From Rotaria sp. Silwood1 (Eukaryota > Rotifera > Eurotatoria > Philodinida > Philodinidae): a stretch of 64,000 nucleotides of DNA. Shown in pieces: positions 13,001 through 23,953 of the stretch (positions are counted from its first letter, which is position 1; each line of letters starts with the position of its first letter). The notes below the pieces were generated by a model. It worked only from the letters and a program-made list of their open reading frames with translations. It searched no databases and was not told the origin of the DNA. Location of the stretch: NCBI GenBank assembly GCA_905250075.1, contig CAJNOP010000035.1:248001-312000 (forward strand), given 5' to 3'. The position numbers were made by a program, and so were the translations under genes.

Positions 13001-13795
13001 TTAAGCGTATGGCATTAATTTAGAAAATGTGTTGGAAACACTTATTCTTAAATGAAGGAACTACATAAAATCATATAAAAAAGTGCCAAGAACTTAATCA
13101 ATCAGTTTATTTTCTATTGGCTCATGAAAGACTTAAAAGAAGGAATGAATATTCTTTAACAATGGTTTTATGAAAACAAGAAGTGATTTTTTTTTTCTAG
13201 CAGAAAATCATTTTTAACAAAATTTCGCCATTTTGACTTTTGTATTGTTGTAGAAAAGTTTATTTTCTACGTAGTTATAAATCATACAAAATAAGCAGAA
13301 TGATTTATTTTGTTTTAGTAATCATGATAAAAAATATAGTTATTCAGTTTGTATAAAAAAGTCTTTGAATTGTACTAACTGCTCTTATTCCTTTCATAAC
13401 TAAACCTTTCCGTAAATAAGACGACTTTGACAAAAATTACATTTTAAATAGGACAGAAATTTATTCTTTTCTGCTTGCATATAAATGAGAGATTCTCAGA
13501 ATACACCAAAAGTTAACACAAAATTTAAATATTGTATTTCAAAAAAGCTGCCATGTCATGCAGAAATAATAGAAAGAGAAGAGCAAAAACATGTCACTGA
13601 CTCTTTTTTTTTTCTTTCTACTGATATTAATACAGCGCTCCAGAACTGCGCATAATGACTTCGGAAATAATGTCACCAAAGATTGTATCAGTACTAAAAC
13701 TACCAGCGATCGAAAAGCGCTCTTTGTGTACATAGGAATCGATCAACTAACTGTCATGCTACTCATTTAACTATAGTGAACAAACGATTATTGTT
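10079..13795. other. Upstream/intergenic region of the TRIM-NHL gene
   Basis: No coding gene seen. On the minus strand a possible 5' non-coding exon could run to a GTGAGT-like donor near 10436 and rejoin at about 10147. A few more GC-rich words, including GGACGCGCGCGAG near 11173, may mark promoter DNA. The rest is low-complexity AT-rich sequence. Confidence 0.35.
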
Positions 13796-13799
13796 AATA

Positions 13800-15160
13800 A
13801 TATTCAATATGTCATTCTTCATCTACTTAAACGATATTCCAGCATGCAAGTATGTCTATATATTGAAAGTTATCGACATTCACTTCAAATTTTCGACTAT
13901 GATGAAGAATATTTTATGACAAATTTACTTTATTCAGTTGTTAATACAAATGATCAATCGTGGAAAAAATAATAGAAAAATGAATGTAATCGAAATCCAA
14001 ATTCTAATAATGAAATGACCATTTTTCTTCTTATCAATTGCATGCTTATTTTAAACGAAAACTCTTCGCTGTCGAATCACAATGTATTTCATTCACTTCT
14101 ATTTAGCAATTATTGTGCATCTGATGTACAAAGTGACTACATTTTAATGAATGGTTTTTTAATTCTAGTTGCGTCATTAGGGTTATGTGATAGGATGGCA
14201 CCTACTAATACACAAGTGATTCCTTATATACTTCAGTTGAGACCTCATCCATATGATCCTTTTTTTCATTTCATGGCATGCATAGGTTAGTAAACAAATG
14301 TAACAGCATGAATTATGTAAACTTAGTCATTTACATCATTCTGTTAAGTTAATTCGGCTAAATGACAAATCAATCCCATTTCGTATTCAATCATTTTAAA
14401 AATAATTTTTTATTTACTTCAAGTTCATCAACTGTCTATTCACGTTTACATGAGAAATGTCATAATCAACAAATCACATTGAATGGTCCATTATTTGGCT
14501 GTTTGTTATTGACTTTTCAACATTGTTTTCCAAGCGAGAAAAAAAAACAGACATTTTGGCACCATTTAATGTGGATTTTGCTGTTAATATGTATTCATGT
14601 TTACCTCAGTTATCATTGATATCTGACACCGTGAGTTTTCATATTCGTGTTTGTGAAGTAAAATTGAGAAGACAACTGAGATTTCATTCTATACCGTTTT
14701 GGACATATGAAAAAGAATATGTATAAGAGCAATTAATACTGTGTTAGCAAGTGATGTTGAGTGTTATGCTATGCATCTTTATAAAAAAAAAATTGAGTAG
14801 TCAACATAAATTTGATCGATTTAGTTGATTCTCTTCTGAACGATTTACATAAGAATCATGCTTTTCTAACATTGGTAAGTATCGATTTTCATCTAATTGT
14901 AATCAAGGTCAATTACAATTACGGCGATTGCATGTTGTTAATAATTGTTGAGTGTATTATTCAATGGCTATGATTTTTCTTACGTGTGCTACAGATGGTC
15001 AATTAGATTTTTCATTTACTCATGCAAGGAAAACTGAAGAAAAAGCACAAAAATTTTTCGATTATTATGTGTTTGTCTGATCAAAACATGTGCTAATGCT
15101 GATATTGACGTAACTCTAAATCAATTATTAACATGTGCTCAGTCGCAATAACTTTACAGT
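13800..15160 (+). pseudogene. Decayed, unidentified coding region
   Basis: Several plus-strand stretches look like former coding sequence: about 13800-13970 (for example SYRHSLQIFDYDEEYF), 14015-14290 (for example GLCDRMAPTNTQVIPYILQL), 14400-14740 and about 14995-15085 (DFSFTHARKTEEKAQKF). They are separated by stops and frame changes. One change sits at the poly-A run near 14540, where the frame must shift to read on into TDILAPFNVDF and then WTYEKEYV. The peptides suggest one large cytosolic helical protein, but I cannot name the family. No intact start or splice chain can be built. Confidence 0.4.
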
Positions 15161-15217
15161 TTCTTTTTGAGGGAACAATAACTATAAATAAGCGTGAGAA
15201 CTCATTTCCTATTAAGC

Positions 15218-15330
15218 CTATAACTGACGAGATGAATGAAAACTGATTCAAGAAATGTGATTGGTACTCCTAGAAGGGTAATACTAATCACATTTCTTAA
15301 TTCAGTCACATTCATCTAGTCTGTTTGGTG
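15218..15330. repeat. Short foldback repeat (hairpin)
   Basis: Arms 15231-15266 and 15282-15316 are inverted copies with roughly 80-85% identity (AAGAAATGTGATTGGTA against TACTAATCACATTTCTT), around a loop of about 15 bp. Weaker similarity extends the arms to roughly 45 bp. It looks like an old non-autonomous foldback insertion; flanking duplications are not clear. Confidence 0.6.
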
Positions 15331-16990
15331 TTTGACAAAAAAAAATTTGTTAAATGATAACCGACTAGAAAACAATTTGATTTATTGAACATGCATACTT
15401 ATTGAATAAACAGAACAAATCCAATAGAGATGCCGAACGATGACGAGTATACGGTGTTTGTTCGAAAATGATCTATAATCAAAATTAGCGTAATACTGAG
15501 CTTAAAAGGAGAATAAATGAACAAAACCAATAAGCTAGAAAATATTTAGAGAAATTCTGTTGAAATGTGTAAAGCTTTTCTATTGAAAGAAGGTTCTTTT
15601 AGGTAGACACTTAAAAAAAATCTTGACGTTTCTATTCATAAATCTTATGAAGTTTGTACGAAATAATGGGTAGTGGAGAGAAAGTCAAGTTTACAATGAA
15701 TCTACTTCAGGCATGTGTGTATACTTCAATATGTACGGATAATAGTATAATTATTATTGGCATTAACGTTTTCCTCAACAATTTGAACATTTGGTATACA
15801 AAACATGCTCCAGAAATAGAGATATCAATGTAATTAGAAAGAGTTTTTTTTCCACTCAATCTTCTAACCATGAAAAGCATTAATTATTATTGTCAACGAA
15901 GTGATCTATTATATTTGTATGTTTTACTTAAAAATTAATACGATTGAGGTAGGGATTCATCTGCAGAAAGACTGGTATATGCAGGAATAAAACAGATTTG
16001 TTGAGCTACAATTGTTAATATCAATGATGAAGACTGTTGTTTAAGAAGCTTATTAGCCGTACAATAAACTATTTAATCTTATGTTATTATCGGCGAAAAA
16101 TACATCACTTTTAGATGTAGAATGCTTGATTTTATTCATTTTTTGTCTAAGACAATCCGAAAAACAACTCTATAGTACTAATGACATATTGGTTCGTTAT
16201 GGTTGAATTGAATTTTAATGAAAAATTTTACTTTTTTTTTTTCTTGATTTCGTAAGTATTCCGTTCAATCCTTTATTGCGACATAAATGATTAAGACACT
16301 TATTTATAAATAAGAACATAATCTATTAGCTTTTTCTCAATTAACAGAAGTTGCTTTTGTTGCCGAACTAAATTATAATTGGCGCTATGTCTATCAAGTG
16401 ATTCAATTAGTATAGACTACGAATAAGAAATAAATACAAATTTTTCGTCTTTATTTTGTTTTCCTTCATTAAAGATAAAGTTTCACTTTTAGATCGCTGG
16501 TTAGTTGGGGCAAATAAGTTCGATAATTGAACGGCACCTAACCTATCCTTATCATAATTTCATCATTAATTCTAACAAATGTGTCTTCAATTAATATTGA
16601 TATAGAAATTGAAGATTATTGGATAATCATGAACACTCGATGAAACAATAAAAAATATGGAAACAACATCCTTCGAATATAGGAAATAACATGCAAAAAG
16701 TCTCAAGATGTATTTATACGTTAGAAGATTTTACTGAAACAGATATTAATTCAAATATTATAATTACTTCAAATTACTTAATTTACCTTATTAAATATTG
16801 CTGATAAAAAATAATAATAAATTGTTGTTGTTAACTAACTCCATCTAAACGTCTGTTAGAAACAACCAATAGATTTAATTTCATTCAATCTTCTCTCTCT
16901 TTCTTTCTTTCTACATCATAAACATTGACTTCGAATGACCCTAGATAAACATTTTGCATTGTTATTTTTATCTTTTTTTTATATGTAGGG
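15331..16990. other. Intergenic region
   Basis: No gene or recognisable element seen. AT-rich sequence with many in-frame stops in all frames, ending in a pyrimidine-rich tract (near 16890-16910) upstream of the glutathione peroxidase promoter. Confidence 0.5.
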
Positions 16991-16992
16991 CG

Positions 16993-17000
16993 TATATAAT
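16993..17000 (+). promoter_or_regulatory. TATA box candidate of the glutathione peroxidase gene
   Basis: TATATAATC lies about 60 bp before the ATG at 17056, inside a slightly less AT-rich context (GGGCGTATATAATC). This is a normal distance for a TATA element with a leader of about 30 nt. Confidence 0.4.
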
Positions 17001-17055
17001 CATTTCTAGTCGTTATTCTTGCTCTGTGTTGTTCTTTTTTTTAAGAGAATAAAAA

Positions 17056-17789
17056 ATGTCTTTCAGCACAAGTAACATAGTCGTATTCTCCATTTTCTTT
17101 TTAGCTGGTGCAATTTTATTGAATTCAAAAGGACGACAACACATGGCTACTATATTACAATTCGGTAAATCACTCTTTTCTGCTCGTCAAACACACATTA
17201 ATGATCCAGCTAGTCGACCTTCACTTTATGAACGTCAATTTACCGACATCAAAGGTCAACCATTGGATATGAATGAATTGCGTGGCAAAGTTATTTTACT
17301 TGTTAATACAGCTAGTGAATGTGGATATACACCTCAATTACATACATTACAAGAATTACACGATAAATATAAAGATAGAGGCTTTACTGTACTGGTACGA
17401 ACTCTATTTCTTTCTTCATATTATATTTAAATATCTTCTAAATTGATCTGAAAATCAAAGACGATCTAAAAAAAAGACTTTTTCGTTTTCTTTCTTAGGG
17501 TGTGCCATGTAATAATTTTGGTAAACAAGAACCAGGTGATGAACCACAAGTATGTTCATTATATGCAAGTAAATTTAAAACAACATTTCCTTTAACAACT
17601 AAACAAGATAAAGATAAACCAAGTGAAGTATTTCAATGGATTATTGATGCTGGTGGAAATGATGTATTACCTAAATGGAATTTTCATAAATATCTTATTG
17701 ATCGACAAGGTCATCTAGTTGCTGCTTGGAATAGTCGAGTTAAACCGTTAGATGAAGAAATTACAAAAGGCATTGAATCAATTCTCTAA
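17056..17789 (+). CDS. Glutathione peroxidase-like thiol peroxidase, Cys form, N-terminally anchored
   Basis: Two exons, 17056-17394 and 17499-17789, give 209 residues. Residues 8-23 are a hydrophobic segment (signal anchor or signal peptide), placing the enzyme in or at a membrane of the secretory route. The GPx fold motifs are present: NTASECGYTPQ with the peroxidatic Cys at about 89, GVPCNNFGKQEPG with the conserved Gln at about 123, and PKWNFHKYLID. The active residue is Cys, encoded by TGT, not selenocysteine. A second Cys (about 132, in QVCSLYASKF) sits where Cys-type GPx enzymes of plants and yeast carry the resolving Cys, suggesting thioredoxin-dependent reduction. Known family role: reduction of lipid and hydrogen peroxides. 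It ends 95 bp from the end of the convergent TIR-SAM gene. Confidence 0.9.
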
Positions 17790-17884
17790 CTATATTTTAA
17801 AGTTTCATTGATATTTTTTTTTTCTTTATTACATGTTCTTCAAAAAGAAAATAAAAAAAAAAAAAAGTCAAAAATGTATTATAT

Positions 17885-20465
17885 TTATTTAGTTGATATG
17901 TCCGTGGAACGATGTTTCGTTATGTCTTTTTTCTTTGGTAGTTTACGTATTGTTTTTCTTTTCGATAATAATTTATGAAGTTCACATTTAAGTAGAACTA
18001 CATCAGTCAAATTTATGTCACGTCCATTGACAATATATTGTAGATTTGTGTCATTCTCTAACATTCTATTTAGTTCAAGTAAAGCTTTGCCATGATAACT
18101 ATTTAATGGTGTACGCCATTTTTCAAGGTTGTTTGTACGACACCAATTTTGAATATCTTCGGATGTCCATTTAGCTATTGGTTTTTTTTTCAAATTTGCG
18201 TCTTTATCTAATGGATTAGTTTCTATTGTTGTTGCTATTGTTACTTGTGATTCATTTAAATCAAGTGGTGATTTTGATTGTTCATGCTCATCACGACGTA
18301 AATTCTTGATTAAATGTTGTAATTCACCATCTTTATAAATTTTATAAAAACGATTGTGACCAATATTGAATACTACCCAATCAAAGGTATTTCTTTGAAA
18401 ATCTTCTTGAACAAAAACAGGATAAACTTTAATACTTTTGGTTATAGCAAATTGCCATTCACGTCGACAAAAATCTGATGTACAATATGCATTACTAAGA
18501 AGAACAAAAACAACTTTTGATTGTCGAATAGCACTTGTTATTGTATCAACCATATCATCTCTCATATACCTTCTATCAACCCAAACATTTCTAAAAAGAT
18601 TGGCTTGTTCTAATGCTTGAACAAATCTATCACATTGAACTTTATCACGATGACTATAGGAAATAAACGCTTGTCGACTATTCGTATCAACTGAAACTTA
18701 AAAAAAAAACAAACAAACGAAAAAAATAATCGTTTCTAAGAAGATTTTATTCCTTACTTAGAGGCTCGTATTGCTGTTCGGGTGCAAGATTTTGACGAAT
18801 TTGTTCGATAATTTTTTTCATTCTTGGATCACTAGCAAATAAAGCAGGAGCTTTAGTTGTTAAAAATTCGTTTAATTCGATATTATTTTTAAGGCCTTGT
18901 TTCATATCTGGTGATGAAGAAATTTTACGAAGAATTTTAAGTGCATTTAAATGACGTTGTTCTGCGTAATGAACGATTTTTGATATATATGGAATCGTTG
19001 GTCCTTTAACAAAATCTTGGACAAGAAATCGAAGTAAATAACGGAGAAGTAGTTCGAATGATATTCCTTTATATTGCAAATTTTCTTGAGCAACTGCTTG
19101 ATCAATAAAATCAAATATAATTTTTACTATATCTTGAGCCATATTGGGTTTTTTCTTTTGTAAAACTGAAAAATCGTGAAAATCCATTGTACATGATAAT
19201 GTTGACATGGCCATAAAACGAAGACGATCATATTTTGCATCAATATAAGGAATTATTATTTGAGATGTATTTAATTGTTGATCTCTACTAGAATTTTTTT
19301 TTTTAGATGTCTTCAAGTTTTCATCTACTATTGGAGTTAACTTGCCATCTTTCACTACACTCGAACGCAATAGACGAAGAACTTGATTTGGTTCATCCAA
19401 TGACGAAGATGTGTTATTATTTTCATCATCATCATCATCATCATCATCATTATCATTTAGATCTATTGATGTAGCATACCATTTGTTAAGAAATATAAGT
19501 GCCACATCAACTAACGAAGTAATATCATTTGAATCTGATCGAATTGCTGTATCTCGAAGAATATTTGATCCTAGTAACCGAATAATTATTAAAGAAAATA
19601 GATCAATATTAAATGGATTTGCTTGTTGTGCATCATCATCATTTGTATTTGCTAATGCTCTATTAATAATATGAATCCAATTTTCCGTAGGAACACAATT
19701 AGTAAGTAAGGCAAGAATACCACGAAGACAATAAAGAAATGATTTATTTCGTTCGAAATTTTTCTGACTTAACACAATTCGAATATATTTTGCAAGTAAA
19801 CAAATATATTTTTTGTTATCATCATTTTTTAAATATCCTCTATTTTCATCGAATGATGCAACAGCAAATGTACAACAACCAATAAAAAATCTATGACGAT
19901 AACTAACATGCATATTTTTATTTGTATTATTATTTGAGTTCATATTATATAAATAATTTTTAGCATGAAAATGAGTAAGGCATAAATTAAGTTCATTATT
20001 AAGATTTTTTGGAGGTGGATTAAGATCTCTGAAACATAATCGATACGCAAGTGATCGTGCATCAAGCATACGCATAAGATAAATTAGCATTTCATCTTCT
20101 TCAGTTGTATTATCATTAGATGGTTGTTCATCACGAACAAATATAACAGCTTGTTTTAAATCTTCAATTTGTTTTGTTCGAAATAAACATGTACGAAATA
20201 ATTCAATAATATCTTCATTATTTATTATTAGTTGTGAATCAAAAACACAATATTCAACAAAATATAATTGAAGATTTGAATATAAATCAATAAATTTTTT
20301 TTCTTCATCCGATAATCTATCATTTGATATCCATTTTTTAATAATATCATTAATTTTTGAATCAAAACGACGATCTAATGTTCTACCAATAGTTAAATAA
20401 TCTTTTGACTTTTCAAGTTCTTGTAATTGTGATAATAATGAATTAAAATCATTATTATATGCCAT
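17885..20465 (-). CDS. Helical-repeat / TIR / SAM domain protein
   Basis: Two exons, 20465-18758 and 18690-17885, join in phase (donor after A of CTA A, acceptor TTTCAG) to 837 residues. Residues 1-565 are alpha-helical, with Leu-rich repeats of the armadillo/HEAT kind and an acidic Asp run near 350 coded by a GAT repeat. A TIR domain follows at about 575-690 (FISYSHRD, then KVVFVLLSNAYC, then REWQFAI). Glu at about 648 in RREWQ occupies the place of the catalytic Glu of NAD-cleaving TIR domains such as SARM1. A SAM-like domain lies at about 735-810 (KWTSEDIQNWC). SARM1 has ARM, then two SAM, then TIR; here the order is helical, TIR, SAM. NADase activity or innate immune/stress signalling is inference. 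There is no signal peptide or membrane segment, so it is probably cytosolic. Confidence 0.8.
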
Positions 20466-21155
20466 TCTTATCTACAAAAAGAAATCTGTAATTGTAAACT
20501 CGTTCGTAATCTTATTAGTAAAAACAATTGTCTGTTATTGATGTTGATGTTGAAACAAACTCTATAACAAAATGCAAACGTAACTAAGATACTGTTGCTT
20601 TCTTTCTTTCTTGGCTCTTTAAGTATTTGTAAAAGGATGAGACGAAAAAGAAAAAGAATGAAAAAATCTCTTCTCAATTGTAAAATACAACAAAGAGAAA
20701 ACATAAAATTGTCAAGTGTACGTTACATAATAGTTTCCATCAATGTAACAGTTAACACCACAAAAATTCAGCCTTAAGATGATGATGAAATTTTGTTGTC
20801 ATTTTGATTTCACTACGTAAATCAAAATTGAATTCAAAAGAAAGAAATCATCAAATGTTCTTCATACTTCCACTAAAAAAAGTATGACCTTCTTCAATGA
20901 ATCCATAAAATTGCAATCGATTAATTTCATCGTGTTTCTGTTCTCACTTTTTTTCAACCGCATACAATTCTATTGTTACATTACTTGCCAATTCTTCAAG
21001 AAGTTCTCTATTCGAATACAGTATTATTATTTACGATATGAACTATCTTGACACATGCAATACTAAGATAATGCAAGAAAGAATAATGTTCTTTATTATT
21101 AAAAAAACACGAAATAAGATAGAGGAAATAAAATCATCTTTATCTATGATTCCAT
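20466..21155. other. Intergenic region
   Basis: About 690 bp between two minus-strand genes. No coding or RNA feature is seen. It must hold the promoter of the TIR-SAM gene and the 3' end of the upstream membrane protein gene. Confidence 0.5.
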
Positions 21156-23181
21156 TTACAGCAATCGTTGATGTTCTTCTGATGAATGATGATTACTATT
21201 GAGACCAAATTGTGATTCGTTTTCTATTCCACTTGATGTTGAATTCCTATTTGAAACTAAGAATAGATCAATTAAAACAATATATAAAATAGATAGATAC
21301 GTACTTTCGGTATTTGCACCAAGTTCAAATGTTGAATCATGTAATCGTGTATATTCATAATCATCATCAAAATGTCGAGTATTTGAATCAGAACCATTGT
21401 TTGACATAAAATATAGACATAAAGAAAAACTAATCACAATACAGATGACAATAATAATAAATAAAGCTGCATGAACAGGTCGTTGATGAAATCGATACCA
21501 GATCATATTAGAAGATATAAAGCTTTTTATCTAAAATATTCAAATTACCTATACGATCTTTTATACTCATTTAAATTACCGAAGATATAAATGGAGGTTT
21601 TGTTGCAATTGTTTCATGACGACATATTTGTTGTAAATTAATTAACCGATACCAAGCCAAAGTAGGAACTCTTGTTTTAATTGTAGTGTTAAAAGTCAAA
21701 AGATATTTTCGGATATAAAAATTTGTTTAACTTACGATGTTAAAAATGAAGCTTTTTCATGACATTGATTTTCAACTTCATGTAAAATAGAATCGAATGT
21801 TAAACAGTCATATGTGCAACCACCAGAACCAGCAGAAATCACATGATAACATGTCTATAAATAATGAAATAAAAATCTTGATATCAATAAAAAATGATTA
21901 TTACTTCAAGTTGTGGCCAAAATGCATAAAGAATATGAAGAAGATACACTACTTGATCAGTACATTCAGTTGAATTCCAAATTTGTTGTTCCTTATAAAG
22001 AGTACATAGCATTGGCAGTAATGCTAACGTTGGTTTACTTATGTTCTATATTGAAAATAGAAAAAATTAATCTGACATTTTCTAATTTTTAATATATATG
22101 TATACCGTAGCCGAAATTGATGGACACGCCTTTGTGTGTGCCTGAAGTCGAGGATAGCAGCTTTCAAGTGAACAAAATGAATGTCCAAGTTGTCGAAAAA
22201 CATCAACAGTAAAACGAATATTATATTTTGTTAAATTTCCCAAACACCATTCAGCAGTTGAACAAAGTGTATTTAATTTTTGTACAATTATTCGATCGAT
22301 AAGTGCATTATAAATATGTTGTAATGATTGAAATCCAATATTGGATTCACGTACTAATGAATACGTATGATTATCAAATGAATATGTTTCACACATATCA
22401 TCAAGGTTCATATTTGAATTACATTGTTTTATACGAGAAAGTATATCAATATTACGATAATGATTGAATTGATCAACAAGATAACTAACTAGTGCATAAG
22501 GTGCTACGGTCATCGGTGGTTTTTGACTTGTAGCAGATGTTGATGACAATGAAAATGAAGTGGATTGATTTTCAGAAGAAATTAAGTTCATGTTATTGTT
22601 TATTTCAGTCAAAGATGTATATTTCGTTGATAAAGCTGTTAGTATTGGAGATAAAGATGAATGTTGATATGTTGAATTCGAAATTTTTGTTGATAAAATG
22701 ATTGTTAATGATTCATTCATAACAGAAGTAACGTCATCAGTGAGTCCCTCTAAATACATAAGAATTAAATATTAATATAGAAAATTAATTTTTTGAATAT
22801 GCAAATTGCATAATAAAAAAGAGAAAGATATTACAATTTCCGAATCTTATGGATACAATTTTTTCAAAATAATTTCTGAAAAGTTGTTTTAATTAATCAT
22901 CTGAACATAAATGAAAATTGTATAATATTATTATTTACATATTTTATTTGTAATGATTTTTTTTTATAATAAAAAAAAATAAAAAGTCTATTTCTATCTG
23001 ATAAACGTTAAACGTTCTTAATATTTCAATTTTTTACTATCTTTTCGATCTTTCTTAAACTTATCAGAATATTATTCATTTACGTACCAAAATATTCATT
23101 ATAAAACTGTGCATTCGTTCGCAGTGGTACAATACACACTACGATGAATAATATGAAAATTCTATTTGAAAAGTGCATCAT
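21156..23181 (-). CDS. Unidentified single-pass surface glycoprotein
   Basis: Seven exons: 23181-23088, 22749-22106, 22045-21905, 21854-21736, 21670-21580, 21530-21305 and 21256-21156. All join in phase to 471 residues. A signal peptide covers about residues 1-24 (FILFIVVCIV core). The ectodomain begins with a Ser/Thr-rich stretch carrying many N-X-S/T sites and continues with a Cys-containing helical region (for example CSTAEWCLGNLTKY, SFCSLESCYPRLQ and GGCTYDCLTF). One transmembrane segment lies near residues 384-406 (ALFIIIVICIVISFSLCLY), followed by a cytosolic tail of about 65 residues with YEYTRL. Topology is type I. I do not recognise the family; paired Cys suggest a disulfide-rich receptor or adhesion ectodomain. 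Intron 4 uses a rather weak acceptor (AACAAG). Confidence 0.75.
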
Positions 23182-23953
23182 GAAATTTATAAGTGTAGGT
23201 CTGTATATTTCCGAATATAGATAAAACTGAAAAGAAACATGTCGTTGAAGAAACTCTATTAACTATTGTTTGTTTTTTATGTGCAACATATCGCACCAGC
23301 TGTTTTAGTACGCAAAAGAGAATAAGGCATGATAAAGCAATTCTCATTTCTTCTTTGTTTCGTCGTTTGATGATTCAAATTAGCCATTAAACATTTTCTA
23401 TACACTTCTGTCATCAACGAATTGCACTTGTTTCGAGAATGAAACATCCTTTTCTTATGTATTTTTTTGTCTTCAATCATACCGCATTATTTGTTCGTGT
23501 CGTTTACACTGTTGAAAACCGAAGAAACAATTAAATAAAAGATGCACTTGACTTAAAACTGAATTTTGATCTTTCAATAATATGAACATTATGTAAGGTG
23601 TGAATGAATAGACAGAAAAAGAAAAAGGAAATGAACGACACTTTTCATATTCAATTACAAAAACATGAAGCAGCAGAAGGCAAAATAATAATAAAAAAGT
23701 TATAATAAGTTCATCGTAGGAACAACAACAACAATGATAGAGCATTATACATACGATAGATCATTATTCATGCTAAGTGAATTTTACTAGATAGACATTC
23801 ATTGTCACATTTACATGCAGATGTTTTTTTCCAGGTGCCTCATGCTACTATCGACAAGACATCGTGCTGATAATGGTGTGTGATTTTTTAATTCACTCGA
23901 AAAAGAAAGAAATTGTATACAACAGAACAATAGGGTTTTTTTTTTCTTTAGTT
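23182..23953. other. Intergenic region
   Basis: No gene seen. It includes the promoter of the surface glycoprotein gene and the 3' untranslated region of the ETS gene. Open frames here have no coding character. Confidence 0.5.
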
